Origin: Bacteroidaceae bacterium
Lineage (GTDB): Bacteria; Bacteroidota; Bacteroidia; Bacteroidales; Bacteroidaceae
Length of the DNA: 32,884 bases
Assembly (NCBI GenBank): GCA_900771425.1
Contig: CAAGNV010000055.1
Coordinates: forward strand, 1-32,884
Direction of reading: 5' to 3'
Shown piece after piece: positions 7,684-16,328 of this stretch; position 1 is the stretch's first letter; each line of letters opens with the position of its first letter. Under the pieces are notes generated by a model that was not told the origin of the DNA, did no database searches, and saw only the letters and a program-made list of their open reading frames with translations. A program made the position numbers and the translations under genes.

Positions 7684-8382
7684 TTATCTGTTTTTGAAGA
7701 AATATTCTTGAGAAGAAAAGCCTACGAGATAAACATCACCGTATAGTCTCTGACATCGATTTTCTATATCCAGGTCTTTATACGGCCGTTTCTTCCGATA
7801 ATTCAGGATTTCATATAATTCGTCTTCTTTTGCATAGACCAAAAGGTAATGCTCTTTTTTATAATATAGTAGCATCTCTACGTAATCTTTTACTACTTCT
7901 GACAATTGAGGATTTCCAAAAATTTTGTTCCTCGCATCGAGTATTATTAAATAATAATTATCTCTTACAATCTTTTTGAAAGACTGTAACACATCCTTTA
8001 AGTCATTCACCATATTCAACGTGTCTAAAAGAGTGCTGTCAGGATAGTCATTATGTGCACTCAATGTTATACTGTCCCATTCAATAACTAGACCACAAAT
8101 ACGAAGTCTTATAGAATCTGAATCTTCGCGATGATACATTCCAACCCACCATGGGAAATAATAGTCACGGTTTTCACATTCGTATCTACCCATCAAAAAT
8201 TCCATAAAATCTATATTGCTATTTCTTAATGTTTCAATTATATTATTCAATTCCAAGGAATCGTTTTTTAATATGTCGGCAATGGTAGGTTCAGGTTCTG
8301 CTCCATTGTTGCAAGAATATACAAGGATTGGAAATACTAACAGGATGAGACCTCGGATGATGTGCTTATTTGAAGATTTCAT
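7684..8382 (-). CDS. Predicted lipoprotein of unknown function
   Basis: The 232-residue product has a signal peptide ending LVYSC (Cys24), so it should be lipidated and envelope-bound. The mature part is acidic to neutral and rich in Tyr, Asn and Asp, without a domain I recognise. It starts 15 nt after the restored stop of the frameshifted paralogue upstream and is followed closely by a second small lipoprotein gene, so the run is probably one transcript. Base composition is clearly more AT-rich than the flanking core genes, which suggests acquisition by transfer. Confidence 0.7.
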   Translation of the reverse strand: MKSSNKHIIRGLILLVFPILVYSCNNGAEPEPTIADILKNDSLELNNIIETLRNSNIDFMEFLMGRYECENRDYYFPWWVGMYHREDSDSIRLRICGLVIEWDSITLSAHNDYPDSTLLDTLNMVNDLKDVLQSFKKIVRDNYYLIILDARNKIFGNPQLSEVVKDYVEMLLYYKKEHYLLVYAKEDELYEILNYRKKRPYKDLDIENRCQRLYGDVYLVGFSSQEYFFKNR

Positions 8383-8397
8383 ATATTTCTAATTTTA

Positions 8398-8750
8398 CTA
8401 ATCCTTATCGTAGTCACAAATTTCCCATGTGGCATTTAATGCATGCCTAAATGCTTGTTTGCCGGTTGGTAGATTTATTATGGTCTCATGTGTTGGATCA
8501 TGTGTTAGTATTTCTATAATTGAATGTGTTACTTGTCGAATATCTTCTTCAAAGTTAGGGGCAACGATATACAGCCTGTCATAGTCAATACCTTTTGTAG
8601 GTCAATTGTCTGCCAATATGTAGTATCAGTACAATCTGGTTGGTCATACTCCATGTAATCGCATAGTTTATCCTCGAAACCGTTGCTACTACATGATAGC
8701 ACGAACAGTGTTGTCATTATAAATCCAAAATGTTTATTTATTGAGTCCAT
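8398..8750 (-). pseudogene. Frameshifted lipoprotein paralogue
   Basis: From the ATG at 8750 the frame encodes MDSINKHFGFIMTTLFVLSC, a lipoprotein signal, then a body nearly identical to the next gene upstream (GFEDKLCDYME, YWQTIDLQKVL). Near 8583 it lacks 7 nt that the intact copy has, so the frame is lost and ends at 8529. Restoring the frame gives YDRLYIVAPNFEEDIRQ, as in the intact copy, then a different tail of about 40 codons ending at 8398. This is therefore a broken paralogue whose 3' part also differs in sequence, not a plain duplicate. Confidence 0.75.
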
Positions 8751-8785
8751 ACTTGTTCTTTTTGTCAATAATCTTTATTGCCTGC

Positions 8786-9328
8786 CTATGATGGATTTCG
8801 AAACACTTCACCTTTGTCCAGTCTTTCTTTGTTATATAAATAATAGTGTATTTCACTATTGCTTATACATGTCTTCACATTGTAGATTGATGTGGTATCT
8901 AATAATAGGATGCCTGGGTTTAAGCAGTCGTTTGATATTGTTGTAGAATCAAATATAAAGACGTCATCTGGTTGGTCAAATTCTACCACTTTGTAACAGT
9001 TGTCAACAGTCTCTTTATATACTACATTATTACCCTTAATTAGAAGTAGTAAATGTTCATCCCAACTAATAAAATCGCCATCATTCCAATTTGAATGTGT
9101 GATTTGTCGAATATCTTCTTCAAAATTAGGGGCAAGGATATACAGCCTGTCATATTCAACGTTCAATACCTTTTGTAGGTCGATAGTCTGCCAATATGTA
9201 GTATCACGACAATCAGGTTGATCATGCTCCATGTAATCGCATAGTTTATCCTCGAAACCGTTGCTGCTACATGATAGCACAAGTAATATGGTCATTACAA
9301 ATCCGATAAGTTTATTTATTGAGTCCAT
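8786..9328 (-). CDS. Predicted lipoprotein, intact paralogue
   Basis: The 180-residue product begins MDSINKLIGFVMTILLVLSC, a type II signal peptide with the lipobox Cys at residue 20. The mature part is acidic (many Asp and Glu) and has no recognised domain. I start at the ATG at 9326-9328. A frame extension to 9436 would put a poor sequence before the signal peptide. The first 17 nt overlap the end of the upstream reading frame, an arrangement that could couple translation. The same overlap sequence is copied at the head of the pseudogene. Function is unknown; an immunity-type role is only a guess from the tandem paralogues. Confidence 0.65.
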   Translation of the reverse strand: MDSINKLIGFVMTILLVLSCSSNGFEDKLCDYMEHDQPDCRDTTYWQTIDLQKVLNVEYDRLYILAPNFEEDIRQITHSNWNDGDFISWDEHLLLLIKGNNVVYKETVDNCYKVVEFDQPDDVFIFDSTTISNDCLNPGILLLDTTSIYNVKTCISNSEIHYYLYNKERLDKGEVFRNPS

Positions 9329-9494
9329 TATCATCAGCCTCTTGAAGGGTCTTCCCCGTTGGCGTAAAATCGTTGGTAATAGGATTATACTGAATGTTTG
9401 TGCAAAGATAGGGATTATTTGTGAACCAATCAACACTTTTCCTCAAATTATTGGCAGGTTCAGTTGTTGTCGTGATTCTGTATATAGAATTCAT
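9312..9494 (-). CDS. Possible gene fragment upstream of the lipoprotein
   Basis: A 60-codon frame (MNSIYRITTTTEPANNLRK, ending EADDNGLNK) has the AT-rich composition of the islet and ends 17 nt inside the next gene. The last codons GLNK-stop arise from the same bases as the downstream start. No family was recognised. It may be the tail of a lost gene or a spurious frame. Confidence 0.25.
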   Translation of the reverse strand: MNSIYRITTTTEPANNLRKSVDWFTNNPYLCTNIQYNPITNDFTPTGKTLQEADDNGLNK

Positions 9495-9769
9495 GGGTGG
9501 ACGCTGAGTTTGGGTTTAATGAGTGGCGAAGATACAGGATTCGCCTACAGTTGTTTTTGGCGGGGGTGCGCAGTACCGATGTCAGTCCCACCCAAGTGGG
9601 ACTGGCTTCACGACTATATGCGTGTTCCTTCACACGCTTCTGTGCTCTGTGCAGGACTTGCGTGCTCATAAGCAAAGCACCCGACTGACGTATATGATCC
9701 CACGTCAGCCGGGTACTTTGGTGTCTCCTGTATTTAGGACAACATTGTCTGATGACAGTCAGGGCGGTG
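9495..9769. other. Intergenic gap with two hairpins
   Basis: No convincing gene is seen in these 275 nt. A perfect 9-bp stem with a 4-nt loop lies at 9583-9604 (CAGTCCCAC/GTGGGACTG). A second, larger hairpin at 9679-9714 is listed separately as the likely terminator of the GH3 gene. The base composition changes here from the AT-rich islet to the core genes. Confidence 0.5.
9679..9714 (-). terminator. Probable terminator of the GH3 gene
   Basis: The arms 9679-9691 and 9702-9714 pair over 12 of 13 positions around a 10-nt loop. The hairpin is about 56 nt beyond the GH3 stop. The following minus-strand tract is T-rich but not a clean T run. Confidence 0.5.
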
Positions 9770-11956
9770 TTACATGATGAATTTTACCTTTGCCTTGTTG
9801 ACAGTCTCGCTGCTGTTGATGTAAGCAGTATAGCCTCCGTGTTCAACCTGCCATGAGTGAGTCGTTTCGTCCCAGTATTGCAGTGACTCGTCGTCGATGG
9901 TGAAGGTGACGGTCTTTTCCTCTCCAGGTGCAAGGCTTACCTTGGCAAAGTCCTTGAGTTCCTTCTGTGGGCGCTCTATCTTGCTTTCGTTCATGCCTAC
10001 GTAGAGTTGTACGATTTCCTTGCCTGCCACCTTGCCTGTGTTCTTGACAGGGATGGTTACCTTGAACGATTTGCCGACTGCTTCGATTGTAGGCTTGCCG
10101 TAAGCGAAAGTGGTGTAACTGAGTCCGTGGCCGAATGGGAATGCAGGCTTCACGTTCTTGGTGTTGAAGTAACGGTAACCGACGAAAATGCCTTCGTCGT
10201 AGTAAACCTGGTTGTCAACTCCTGGATAACCGCGGTCGCCGTACTGGAAGCAAGGGTAGTCGTTCTTGTCCGCTGCGAATGTGACTGGTAGCTTGCCGCT
10301 TGGGTTGACTTTGCCGCTGATGATCTTTGCGATGGCCTGACCAGCCATGCTGCCGAGGTACCAGCAGTGGAGGAATGAAGGGACTGACTTGAGGCAAGTC
10401 GTCTCGAATGGGTTACCGCCGAAGGTCACGACGACGATGTTCTTCTGTATCTTTGCCAGTTCGGTGATGAGCTCTGGTTGTCCGAAAGGCAGTTGGTACT
10501 CTCTGCGGTCCATGCCTTCGCAGTCTTGTGCACCGTTCTTGTTGAGGCCGCCGACGAAGATGATTACGTCGGCCGACTTTGCTTTTTCCAGTGCTTCTGC
10601 CTTGAGTTCTGCCTGTCGGTTGTTATCGACTCTGTCAGCCATTGCATACATGGCACGGCCTGACATGTAACCCTGTGCATAGTCGATCTGGTCGCCATAG
10701 ATGGCACGGAGTCCTTCGAGCGGAGAGATGTCGAACTTTGTCTTCAGTTCTGACGAACCGCCGCCTTCGGTGAGTGAGCGTGTTGCGTTCTCGCCGACGA
10801 CGAGTATGCGCTGTTTCTTGGATGGGTCGAGTGGCAGTAGGTTCTTGTCGTTCTTCATCAGCACGATGCCTTCTTCTGCAATCTGCTCGCAGGCATTGTA
10901 GTGTTCTTCTGAGCAGAGGGCACCGATGGCACGGTCAGGGTTCATGCCGGTGCGGAAGATTGTACGGAGTACGCGGGCAGCCTTGTCGTCGAGTACGCTC
11001 ATAGGAATCTTGCCTTCGACGATGAGTTTCTCGAAGTTGTCGCCGAGGAAGTTCGTATGGTATGTGTAGGTCTTTGTGCCGCGGTTGGTTACGCCGTCGC
11101 CTGCACCGGTTCCCATCTCGATGTCCATGCCGCCGAGTGCTGCACCCATCGTTGAGTGGACGCCGCCCCAGTCGCTGACTACGGCACCGTCGAAGCCCCA
11201 TTCGCCTTTCAGTATTCCGTTGAGCAGCGAGTCGTTTTCGCAGCAGTGGGTGTTGAGCCATCGGTTGTACGAACCCATGATGCTCCATGTACCGCCTTCG
11301 ACTACTCCCTTGCGGAATGCAGGCAGGTAAATTTCGCGGATGGCACGTTCTGATGCGTTTACGTTCACGCTGTTACGGCCAATCTCCTGATTGTTTACGA
11401 AGAAGTGCTTCAGGCAGCAGGCAACGCCCAGCTTCTGTACGTTCTGTATGTAAGGCACGACCATCTCGCCTGCAAGCACAGGGTCTTCACCCATGTATTC
11501 GAAACTGCGGCCGTTGAATGGCAGACGTGCTATGTTCACGCCAGGTCCAAGCATGATATTCTTGTCGCGATAGGCAAATTCCTCACCTACGGCATGGCCA
11601 TAGATGGCAGACATCTCGCGGTTCCAGGTAGATGCCAGACAGGTCAGTGATGGGAATGCAACGCATGAGTCATTGTTCCAGTTGGCTGTGTTCCAGCCGT
11701 TCCACTCTACTTCGGCGCGGCATCCGTGAGGTCCGTCACTCATGTGCAGTTCCTTGATGCCGAGTCGTGGCACACCAGCCGATGTGAACTTCGACTGTCC
11801 GTGCAGCATCTGGATTTTCTCGTGAACCGTCATGCGGCTCAGTGCGTCCTTTACTCGCTCCTCGAGCGGAGCCTTTGTGTCAAGATAAATCTTGGTCTGT
11901 GCCGTGCATAGTGACATCGCAGCCATGCAAAGCGCTGTTAGCAATAGCTTTTTCAT
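9770..11956 (-). CDS. Secreted glycoside hydrolase family 3 (beta-glucosidase-like)
   Basis: The 728-residue product starts MKKLLLTALCMAAMSLCTAQ, a signal peptide probably cleaved near residue 20, so it acts in the periplasm or at the surface. The GH3 barrel has KHF (183-185) and the nucleophile Asp262 in VVSDWGG. The alpha/beta sandwich follows (VGGLNKNGAQDCEGMDR), and a fibronectin III-like domain closes the protein (GHGLSYTTFAYG onward, VKNTGKVAGKEIVQLYVG). This is the standard three-domain layout of beta-glucosidases and related exo-glycosidases; the sugar cannot be fixed from sequence. The ATG at 11956 is chosen over an extension to 12067 because the promoter at 12043-12073 lies between them. 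Confidence 0.93.
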   Translation of the reverse strand: MKKLLLTALCMAAMSLCTAQTKIYLDTKAPLEERVKDALSRMTVHEKIQMLHGQSKFTSAGVPRLGIKELHMSDGPHGCRAEVEWNGWNTANWNNDSCVAFPSLTCLASTWNREMSAIYGHAVGEEFAYRDKNIMLGPGVNIARLPFNGRSFEYMGEDPVLAGEMVVPYIQNVQKLGVACCLKHFFVNNQEIGRNSVNVNASERAIREIYLPAFRKGVVEGGTWSIMGSYNRWLNTHCCENDSLLNGILKGEWGFDGAVVSDWGGVHSTMGAALGGMDIEMGTGAGDGVTNRGTKTYTYHTNFLGDNFEKLIVEGKIPMSVLDDKAARVLRTIFRTGMNPDRAIGALCSEEHYNACEQIAEEGIVLMKNDKNLLPLDPSKKQRILVVGENATRSLTEGGGSSELKTKFDISPLEGLRAIYGDQIDYAQGYMSGRAMYAMADRVDNNRQAELKAEALEKAKSADVIIFVGGLNKNGAQDCEGMDRREYQLPFGQPELITELAKIQKNIVVVTFGGNPFETTCLKSVPSFLHCWYLGSMAGQAIAKIISGKVNPSGKLPVTFAADKNDYPCFQYGDRGYPGVDNQVYYDEGIFVGYRYFNTKNVKPAFPFGHGLSYTTFAYGKPTIEAVGKSFKVTIPVKNTGKVAGKEIVQLYVGMNESKIERPQKELKDFAKVSLAPGEEKTVTFTIDDESLQYWDETTHSWQVEHGGYTAYINSSETVNKAKVKFIM

Positions 11957-12042
11957 TAGATGATGCGGTATTTTGATGTTGATTGGTTTTGTAAGGATGG
12001 GTTGCCCTGATGCTTTTAGGCATCGTCGGTGATTGGACAGGG

Positions 12043-12073
12043 CAAAGGTACGTAAAAATCGTGACACTGCAAT
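12043..12073 (-). promoter_or_regulatory. Promoter of the GH3 gene
   Basis: On the minus strand TACCTTTG (12043-12050) and ATTG (12070-12073) are 19 nt apart, a good Bacteroidota promoter. It implies a leader of about 80 nt. Confidence 0.7.
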
Positions 12074-12171
12074 TGTGTGCCGATGATTTTGTTGGCTTAT
12101 GCCACATGATTCTTATATATTGCCATGACATTTAGGGCTTTGATGCGGATGTGTCAGGCTTCGGGGTACGG

Positions 12172-13941
12172 TCACAGCGGACGGGTGATGCCGTACAGCC
12201 ACTCGCGGTGCTCGTCGTCGAGATGAGGCGCGAGGGTATCATAGACCCGCTGCTGGTAGTCGTTGAACCATCGGAGTTCGTCGCTGTCGAGCATTTCGGT
12301 GATGATTGGCGAGGTGAAGAGCGGTACCAGTGTGAGTGGGTCGAAACGGTAATATGGTCCGAAGGTGCGGCCCTGCTGGTCTTCGACTACTATCATGGTG
12401 TTCTCGTGGCGTACGCCGTGACTGCCTTCGATGTATATGCCGGGCTCGTCGGTGATGGTCATGCCCGGCAGCAGAGGCTGCGGCATGTAGTTCATGCGGA
12501 ACTGATGAGGTCCTTCGTGAACGCAGAGGTAACTGCCTACGCCGTGGCCGGTGCCGTGCAGGAAGTTTGTGCCCCGTTCCCACATCGGAGCGCGTGCCAA
12601 CACGTCGAGTTGGCTGCCGTAGGTGCCGTGGGGGAAGTGTACGCGTGCTATGTTGATCCAGCCTTTCAGTACCAGGGTATAGTCCTGGCGCATGGTGTCG
12701 GTCAGCGGTCCGAGCGGAATGGTGCGGGTGACGTCGGTCGTGCCGTCGAGGTACTGGCCACCGCTGTCGCACAGCAGCAGTCCTTCGGGCAGTACGGGTA
12801 TGTCGCTCTCGTCGGTCGGTTCGTAATGTATGTCGGCCCCGTGCCATCCGTAGCCCATGATGGTGGCGAAGCTCTCGCCCATGAACAACGGTTGTTCGCA
12901 GCGCAGTTCATGCAACTTACGGCTGAGGCTCATCTCGGTCTGTCCGCCTGCTTCGACGGCAGGAAGCAACCATTTCAGCCATTTCACCATGGCGATGCCG
13001 TCGCGCAGCATGGCACTGCGGAACCCTGCTATCTCTGTCGGGTTCTTCATGATCTTCATGACAGAGACTGGACAGTCGCGGCGGACTGGCTTGCTGATGC
13101 ATGAATAGCAGGCGTAGTTGGTCTTGTCGGGTTGAATCTGTACGGGCGAATCCATCTGCCGCAGGTCGGAGCCGATGGTGTCGTAGTCGCGCACTTCAAC
13201 GCCTTCTCCTTTAAGGTATTCGGTGACTTCGGGCGTGAGTTTGCGCCGGTCGATATATAGGCAAGCCGTGTCGGGACGGACGAGCAGGTAACTCACGAAG
13301 ACGGGGTTGTACTCGATGTCGCTGCCTCGCAGGTTGAGCGTCCATGCTACTTCGTCGAGCATCGATATGAGGAGTGAGCAGTCGTCGGCATTGCCCTCGT
13401 CGAGCATCTGACGGCGTATGCGTGCGATCTTGCTGCTTGCCCGTTCGCCGGAATATTCCAGTCCGTGAATGACGACCGGTGTCAGTGGCAGCGGAGGGCG
13501 GTCGGTCCAGATGTCGTCGAGCGACGGTATGTCGGTCACGATGTTTATGCCTACTGCCTTCAGTTCCTGAGTGAGTTGCTCAACGGCAGTGACCGTGTTG
13601 GTCCATCCATCGACAGCTACGGTAGCACCTTTCGGCAGTACGCTGCCGAGCCACTGGCTGATGGTCGGCGTACCTTCGATTTTCTCCTTCATAAGCACAA
13701 ATTCCGAGTCACGGAACACCTGCTCGGCTGCCAGGAAGTAGCGTGAGTCAGTCCACAGGGCAGCCTTGTCGGTGGTCACTACAGCCGTGCCAGCCGAGCC
13801 GTGAAACTCTGATATCCATGCCCTGCACTCCCAGTGGTCAGGCACATATTCGCCCGAATGAGGGTCAGTACTTGGCACTACGATGGCCTGAATATTCCCG
13901 TGCGCCATCAGTCGGCGCAGTAAAGTCAGTTTGTCAGTCAT
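12172..13941 (-). CDS. Xaa-Pro aminopeptidase (aminopeptidase P, M24B)
   Basis: This 589-residue cytoplasmic metallopeptidase removes an N-terminal residue preceding proline. It has the long three-domain form: two creatinase-like N-terminal domains (about 1-300) and a pita-bread catalytic domain. All five metal ligands are present: Asp392 (CDSGGQY), Asp403 (TTDVTR), His466 (GTGHGVG), Glu499 (DEPG) and Glu513 (RHENT). The start at 13941 (MTDKLTLLRRLMAHG) is preferred because the longer frame to 13968 would reach the promoter box at 13966-13973. No signal peptide is visible. The neighbours are unrelated and each has its own promoter. Confidence 0.94.
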   Translation of the reverse strand: MTDKLTLLRRLMAHGNIQAIVVPSTDPHSGEYVPDHWECRAWISEFHGSAGTAVVTTDKAALWTDSRYFLAAEQVFRDSEFVLMKEKIEGTPTISQWLGSVLPKGATVAVDGWTNTVTAVEQLTQELKAVGINIVTDIPSLDDIWTDRPPLPLTPVVIHGLEYSGERASSKIARIRRQMLDEGNADDCSLLISMLDEVAWTLNLRGSDIEYNPVFVSYLLVRPDTACLYIDRRKLTPEVTEYLKGEGVEVRDYDTIGSDLRQMDSPVQIQPDKTNYACYSCISKPVRRDCPVSVMKIMKNPTEIAGFRSAMLRDGIAMVKWLKWLLPAVEAGGQTEMSLSRKLHELRCEQPLFMGESFATIMGYGWHGADIHYEPTDESDIPVLPEGLLLCDSGGQYLDGTTDVTRTIPLGPLTDTMRQDYTLVLKGWINIARVHFPHGTYGSQLDVLARAPMWERGTNFLHGTGHGVGSYLCVHEGPHQFRMNYMPQPLLPGMTITDEPGIYIEGSHGVRHENTMIVVEDQQGRTFGPYYRFDPLTLVPLFTSPIITEMLDSDELRWFNDYQQRVYDTLAPHLDDEHREWLYGITRPL

Positions 13942-13965
13942 AAAGTTTAGTTGGTTAATTACTTG

Positions 13966-13973
13966 CAAAGATA
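13966..13973 (-). promoter_or_regulatory. -7 box of the aminopeptidase P gene
   Basis: TATCTTTG on the minus strand fits TAnnTTTG and lies 24 nt before the ATG. The -33 element is not obvious. Confidence 0.5.
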
Positions 13974-14016
13974 TAAAATATTTATAAATCTTGGTTATTT
14001 ATTCACAATTATTTTG

Positions 14017-14024
14017 TACTTTTG
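14017..14024 (+). promoter_or_regulatory. -7 box of the mdh promoter
   Basis: TACTTTTG fits TAnnTTTG. The leader to the mdh ATG is about 60 nt. A TTG at 13991-13993 could be a -33 element at slightly long spacing. Confidence 0.6.
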
Positions 14025-14091
14025 CAGCGTGAAGGCACTTTGCCACTCAGATAGATATAATTGTTTAATCACAAATAAATACAAAAGAACT

Positions 14092-15090
14092 ATGGCTTTT
14101 TTAACAGACGAAAAACTCGTTATCGTTGGTGCCGGTGGTGCAATCGGTTCAACAATGGTTCAGACAGCTCTCACAATGAAGCTGACTCCAAATGTATGTC
14201 TTTATGATGTTTATGCTCCAGGCATGGAAGGCGTAATGGAAGAAATGTTCCACTGTGGCTATGACGGCGTTAACCTCACTGCTACTACTGACGTTGCTGA
14301 AGCATTCAAGGATGCCAAGTACATCATTTCTTCAGGTGGTGCTCCTCGTAAGGCTGGCATGACTCGCGAAGACCTTCTCGCTGGTAACTGCAAGATTGCA
14401 GAAGAACTCGGCAAGAACATCAAGACTTACTGCCCAGACGTAAAGCACGTAGTCGTTATCTTCAACCCAGCTGACCTCACCGGTCTCGTAACTCTCCTCT
14501 ACTCAGGCTTGAAGCCAGGTCAGGTTACAACACTTGCAGCCCTCGACTCAACTCGTCTGCAGAGCGCACTCGCTAAGAAGTTCGGCGTTAAGCAGTACGA
14601 AGTAACAGGCTGCGCTACTTACGGTGGTCACGGCGAGCAGATGGCAGTATTCGGCAGCGCAGTAAAGGTTGCCGGCAAGCCTCTCAACGACCTCATCGGT
14701 ACAGACGCATGCACTCAGGAAGAGTGGGAACAGCTCAAGGTTGACGTTACAAAGGGTGGTGCAAAGATCATCGAACTTCGCGGACGCAGCTCATGGCAGA
14801 GCCCTGCATATTGCTCAGTAGAAATGATTCGTTCAGTGATGGGCGGCGAAAGCTTCCGCTGGCCAGCAGGTACTTACGTATCAAACGAGAAGTACAACCA
14901 CATCATGATGGCAATGGACACAACCCTCGACCAGAACGGTTGCTCATACAAGATGCCTCAGGGAACTGCTGAAGAAATGGCAAAGCTCGACGCTTCTTAC
15001 GAACACCTCTGCAAGATGCGCGACGAACTCGTTACACTCAACATCGTTCCTGAAATCAGCAAGTGGAGCGAAATCAACCCTAACCTCTAA
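14092..15090 (+). CDS. mdh: Malate dehydrogenase
   Basis: The 332-residue enzyme interconverts malate and oxaloacetate with NAD. It has the Rossmann motif GAGGAIGS (13-20), an acidic residue after the second strand (Asp39) consistent with NAD preference, and substrate arginines Arg86, Arg92 and Arg155. Asp152 and His180 (TYGGHGEQM) form the proton relay. It is the Bacteroidota LDH/MDH type. Codon use is strongly biased (CTC, GGC/GGT, AAG, CGT/CGC), as expected for a highly expressed gene, perhaps in the reductive succinate branch. An in-frame extension to 13951 crosses the promoter and is rejected. A strong terminator follows. Confidence 0.93.
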   Translation: MAFLTDEKLVIVGAGGAIGSTMVQTALTMKLTPNVCLYDVYAPGMEGVMEEMFHCGYDGVNLTATTDVAEAFKDAKYIISSGGAPRKAGMTREDLLAGNCKIAEELGKNIKTYCPDVKHVVVIFNPADLTGLVTLLYSGLKPGQVTTLAALDSTRLQSALAKKFGVKQYEVTGCATYGGHGEQMAVFGSAVKVAGKPLNDLIGTDACTQEEWEQLKVDVTKGGAKIIELRGRSSWQSPAYCSVEMIRSVMGGESFRWPAGTYVSNEKYNHIMMAMDTTLDQNGCSYKMPQGTAEEMAKLDASYEHLCKMRDELVTLNIVPEISKWSEINPNL

Positions 15091-15124
15091 TCATCGTTAG
15101 AAGTTAAGCAGGTTAGTAGTTAAA

Positions 15125-15177
15125 GGGAGTTAAGCAGTCAGGTCAAGGCCTGACTGCGTGACTCCCCGTTTTTTTTT
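15125..15177 (+). terminator. mdh terminator
   Basis: A long stem pairs from 15125 to 15166 with one mismatch and one G-T pair, around the short loop in GGTCAAGGCC. It is followed by nine T residues (15169-15177). Confidence 0.85.
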
Positions 15178-15221
15178 CATTTGCACCCAATAGTACAAAT
15201 CCAACAACACACAATACGCTG

Positions 15222-16238
15222 ATGGCACTATTCATCATCAAATTCATCGTAGGACTTCTTTTCATACTGGTCGGAGCCGACAAACTCACCGACGGAGCCT
15301 CTGCCATAGCACGTCGCTTCAACGTATCGACACTTATCATCGGACTCACCATCGTAGCATTCGGTACCTCAATGCCCGAACTCGTAGTCAGTTCGTTTTC
15401 AGCCATTAAGGGCGACAACGAGATAGCACTCGGGAACGTCATCGGCAGCAACCTGTTCAACGTATTTGCCATCGTAGGACTCGTGGCTGTCATATCGCCG
15501 CTCCGATGTCAGCGCGAAGTACTCCGTCGCGACATGCCAATCAACATAGCAGCCAGCTTGGTACTCGTGGGTATGGTGTTCATGTTCGACGACGGCAGGA
15601 TGATGCTCAACCGCTGGGAAGGTATCGTACTTCTCGTCATATTTGCAGCATACCTGTTCCTTACCATACGCACTGCCATACGCCAGAGCCACGCAGGCTC
15701 CGAAGCCGACGGTGAAATGCTCACGGCCGAGACTGTGACAGAGACAGCAGCCGACAGCAACGTACCGTCAGAATCACAGACGATGAAGATGTCGAAAGCG
15801 TGCATATACGTCGTACTTGGACTGTCGATGCTGATACTCGGCGGCGACGCATTGGTTGACGGAGCGTCGGGCATAGCACGGCAACTGGGAGTCAGCCAGT
15901 CGGTCATCGCATTGACCATCGTTGCCATCGGCACCTCACTGCCCGAACTCGCTACCAGCGCAGTAGCAGCACGCAAGGGCGACAACGACATGGCCATCGG
16001 CAACGTCGTCGGCAGCAACATATTCAACATATTGTTCATACTCGGAGTGTCATCGACCATCTCGCCGATGGATACCGGCAACATACTCGCAGTCGATTTC
16101 ATCGCCTTCCTCGCATCCGCCATCATACTCTGGCTCTTCTGCATCAACAGCAAGCGGATGCGTGTCAACCGCATCGAAGGTGCATTCATGCTGCTCTGCA
16201 TGATTGCATACTACGTTTACGTGGTGCAGCAAGTGTAA
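15222..16238 (+). CDS. Calcium/sodium antiporter (CaCA family, YrbG-like)
   Basis: The 338-residue integral membrane protein carries the two inverted alpha repeats of the CaCA family. Alpha-1 spans GTSMPE (48-53) to GNVIGSN (71-77), and alpha-2 spans GTSLPE (237-242) to GNVVGSN (260-266). Glu53 and Glu242 are the expected ion-binding acids. About ten transmembrane segments are visible in two halves, joined by a hydrophilic loop at about 153-190 rich in Glu, Thr and Ser. It probably exports Ca2+ against Na+ or H+. It lies 45 nt after the mdh terminator with no clear promoter, so partial read-through is possible. Confidence 0.9.
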   Translation: MALFIIKFIVGLLFILVGADKLTDGASAIARRFNVSTLIIGLTIVAFGTSMPELVVSSFSAIKGDNEIALGNVIGSNLFNVFAIVGLVAVISPLRCQREVLRRDMPINIAASLVLVGMVFMFDDGRMMLNRWEGIVLLVIFAAYLFLTIRTAIRQSHAGSEADGEMLTAETVTETAADSNVPSESQTMKMSKACIYVVLGLSMLILGGDALVDGASGIARQLGVSQSVIALTIVAIGTSLPELATSAVAARKGDNDMAIGNVVGSNIFNILFILGVSSTISPMDTGNILAVDFIAFLASAIILWLFCINSKRMRVNRIEGAFMLLCMIAYYVYVVQQV

Positions 16239-16306
16239 GTCACCTTCGTCCGTCAGGCGTGCATGGTACTTCGCCGTACGTCACATATTGCATAAATATA
16301 CACAAG

Positions 16307-16323
16307 ATGCATAATTATGCATA
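16307..16323. repeat. Palindromic direct repeat, left copy
   Basis: The 17-mer ATGCATAATTATGCATA contains the perfect 16-bp palindrome ATGCATAATTATGCAT. An identical 17-mer recurs exactly 250 bp away at 16557-16573, on the other side of structured-element copy A. A dimeric regulator could bind such a site, and an ArgR-type box is one thought, but neither neighbour is an arginine gene. Confidence 0.7.
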
Positions 16324-16328
16324 CGCAC

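Noticed and set aside
9460..9675. Small frames in the 9495-9769 gap
   Set aside because: They run through the hairpins, lack recognisable domains and disagree with the composition of nearby genes.
11957..12067. N-terminal extension of the GH3 protein
   Set aside because: It would place sequence before a clear signal peptide and overlap the promoter.
12151..13104. A 317-codon open frame on the plus strand
   Set aside because: It lies antisense to the aminopeptidase P gene, whose metal ligands are intact, and its composition (Val, Ala, Tyr, His rich) is that of a complement shadow.
16307..16323. ArgR operator
   Set aside because: The palindrome resembles ARG boxes in general shape, but the neighbouring genes are not arginine genes and argF' has no such site upstream.
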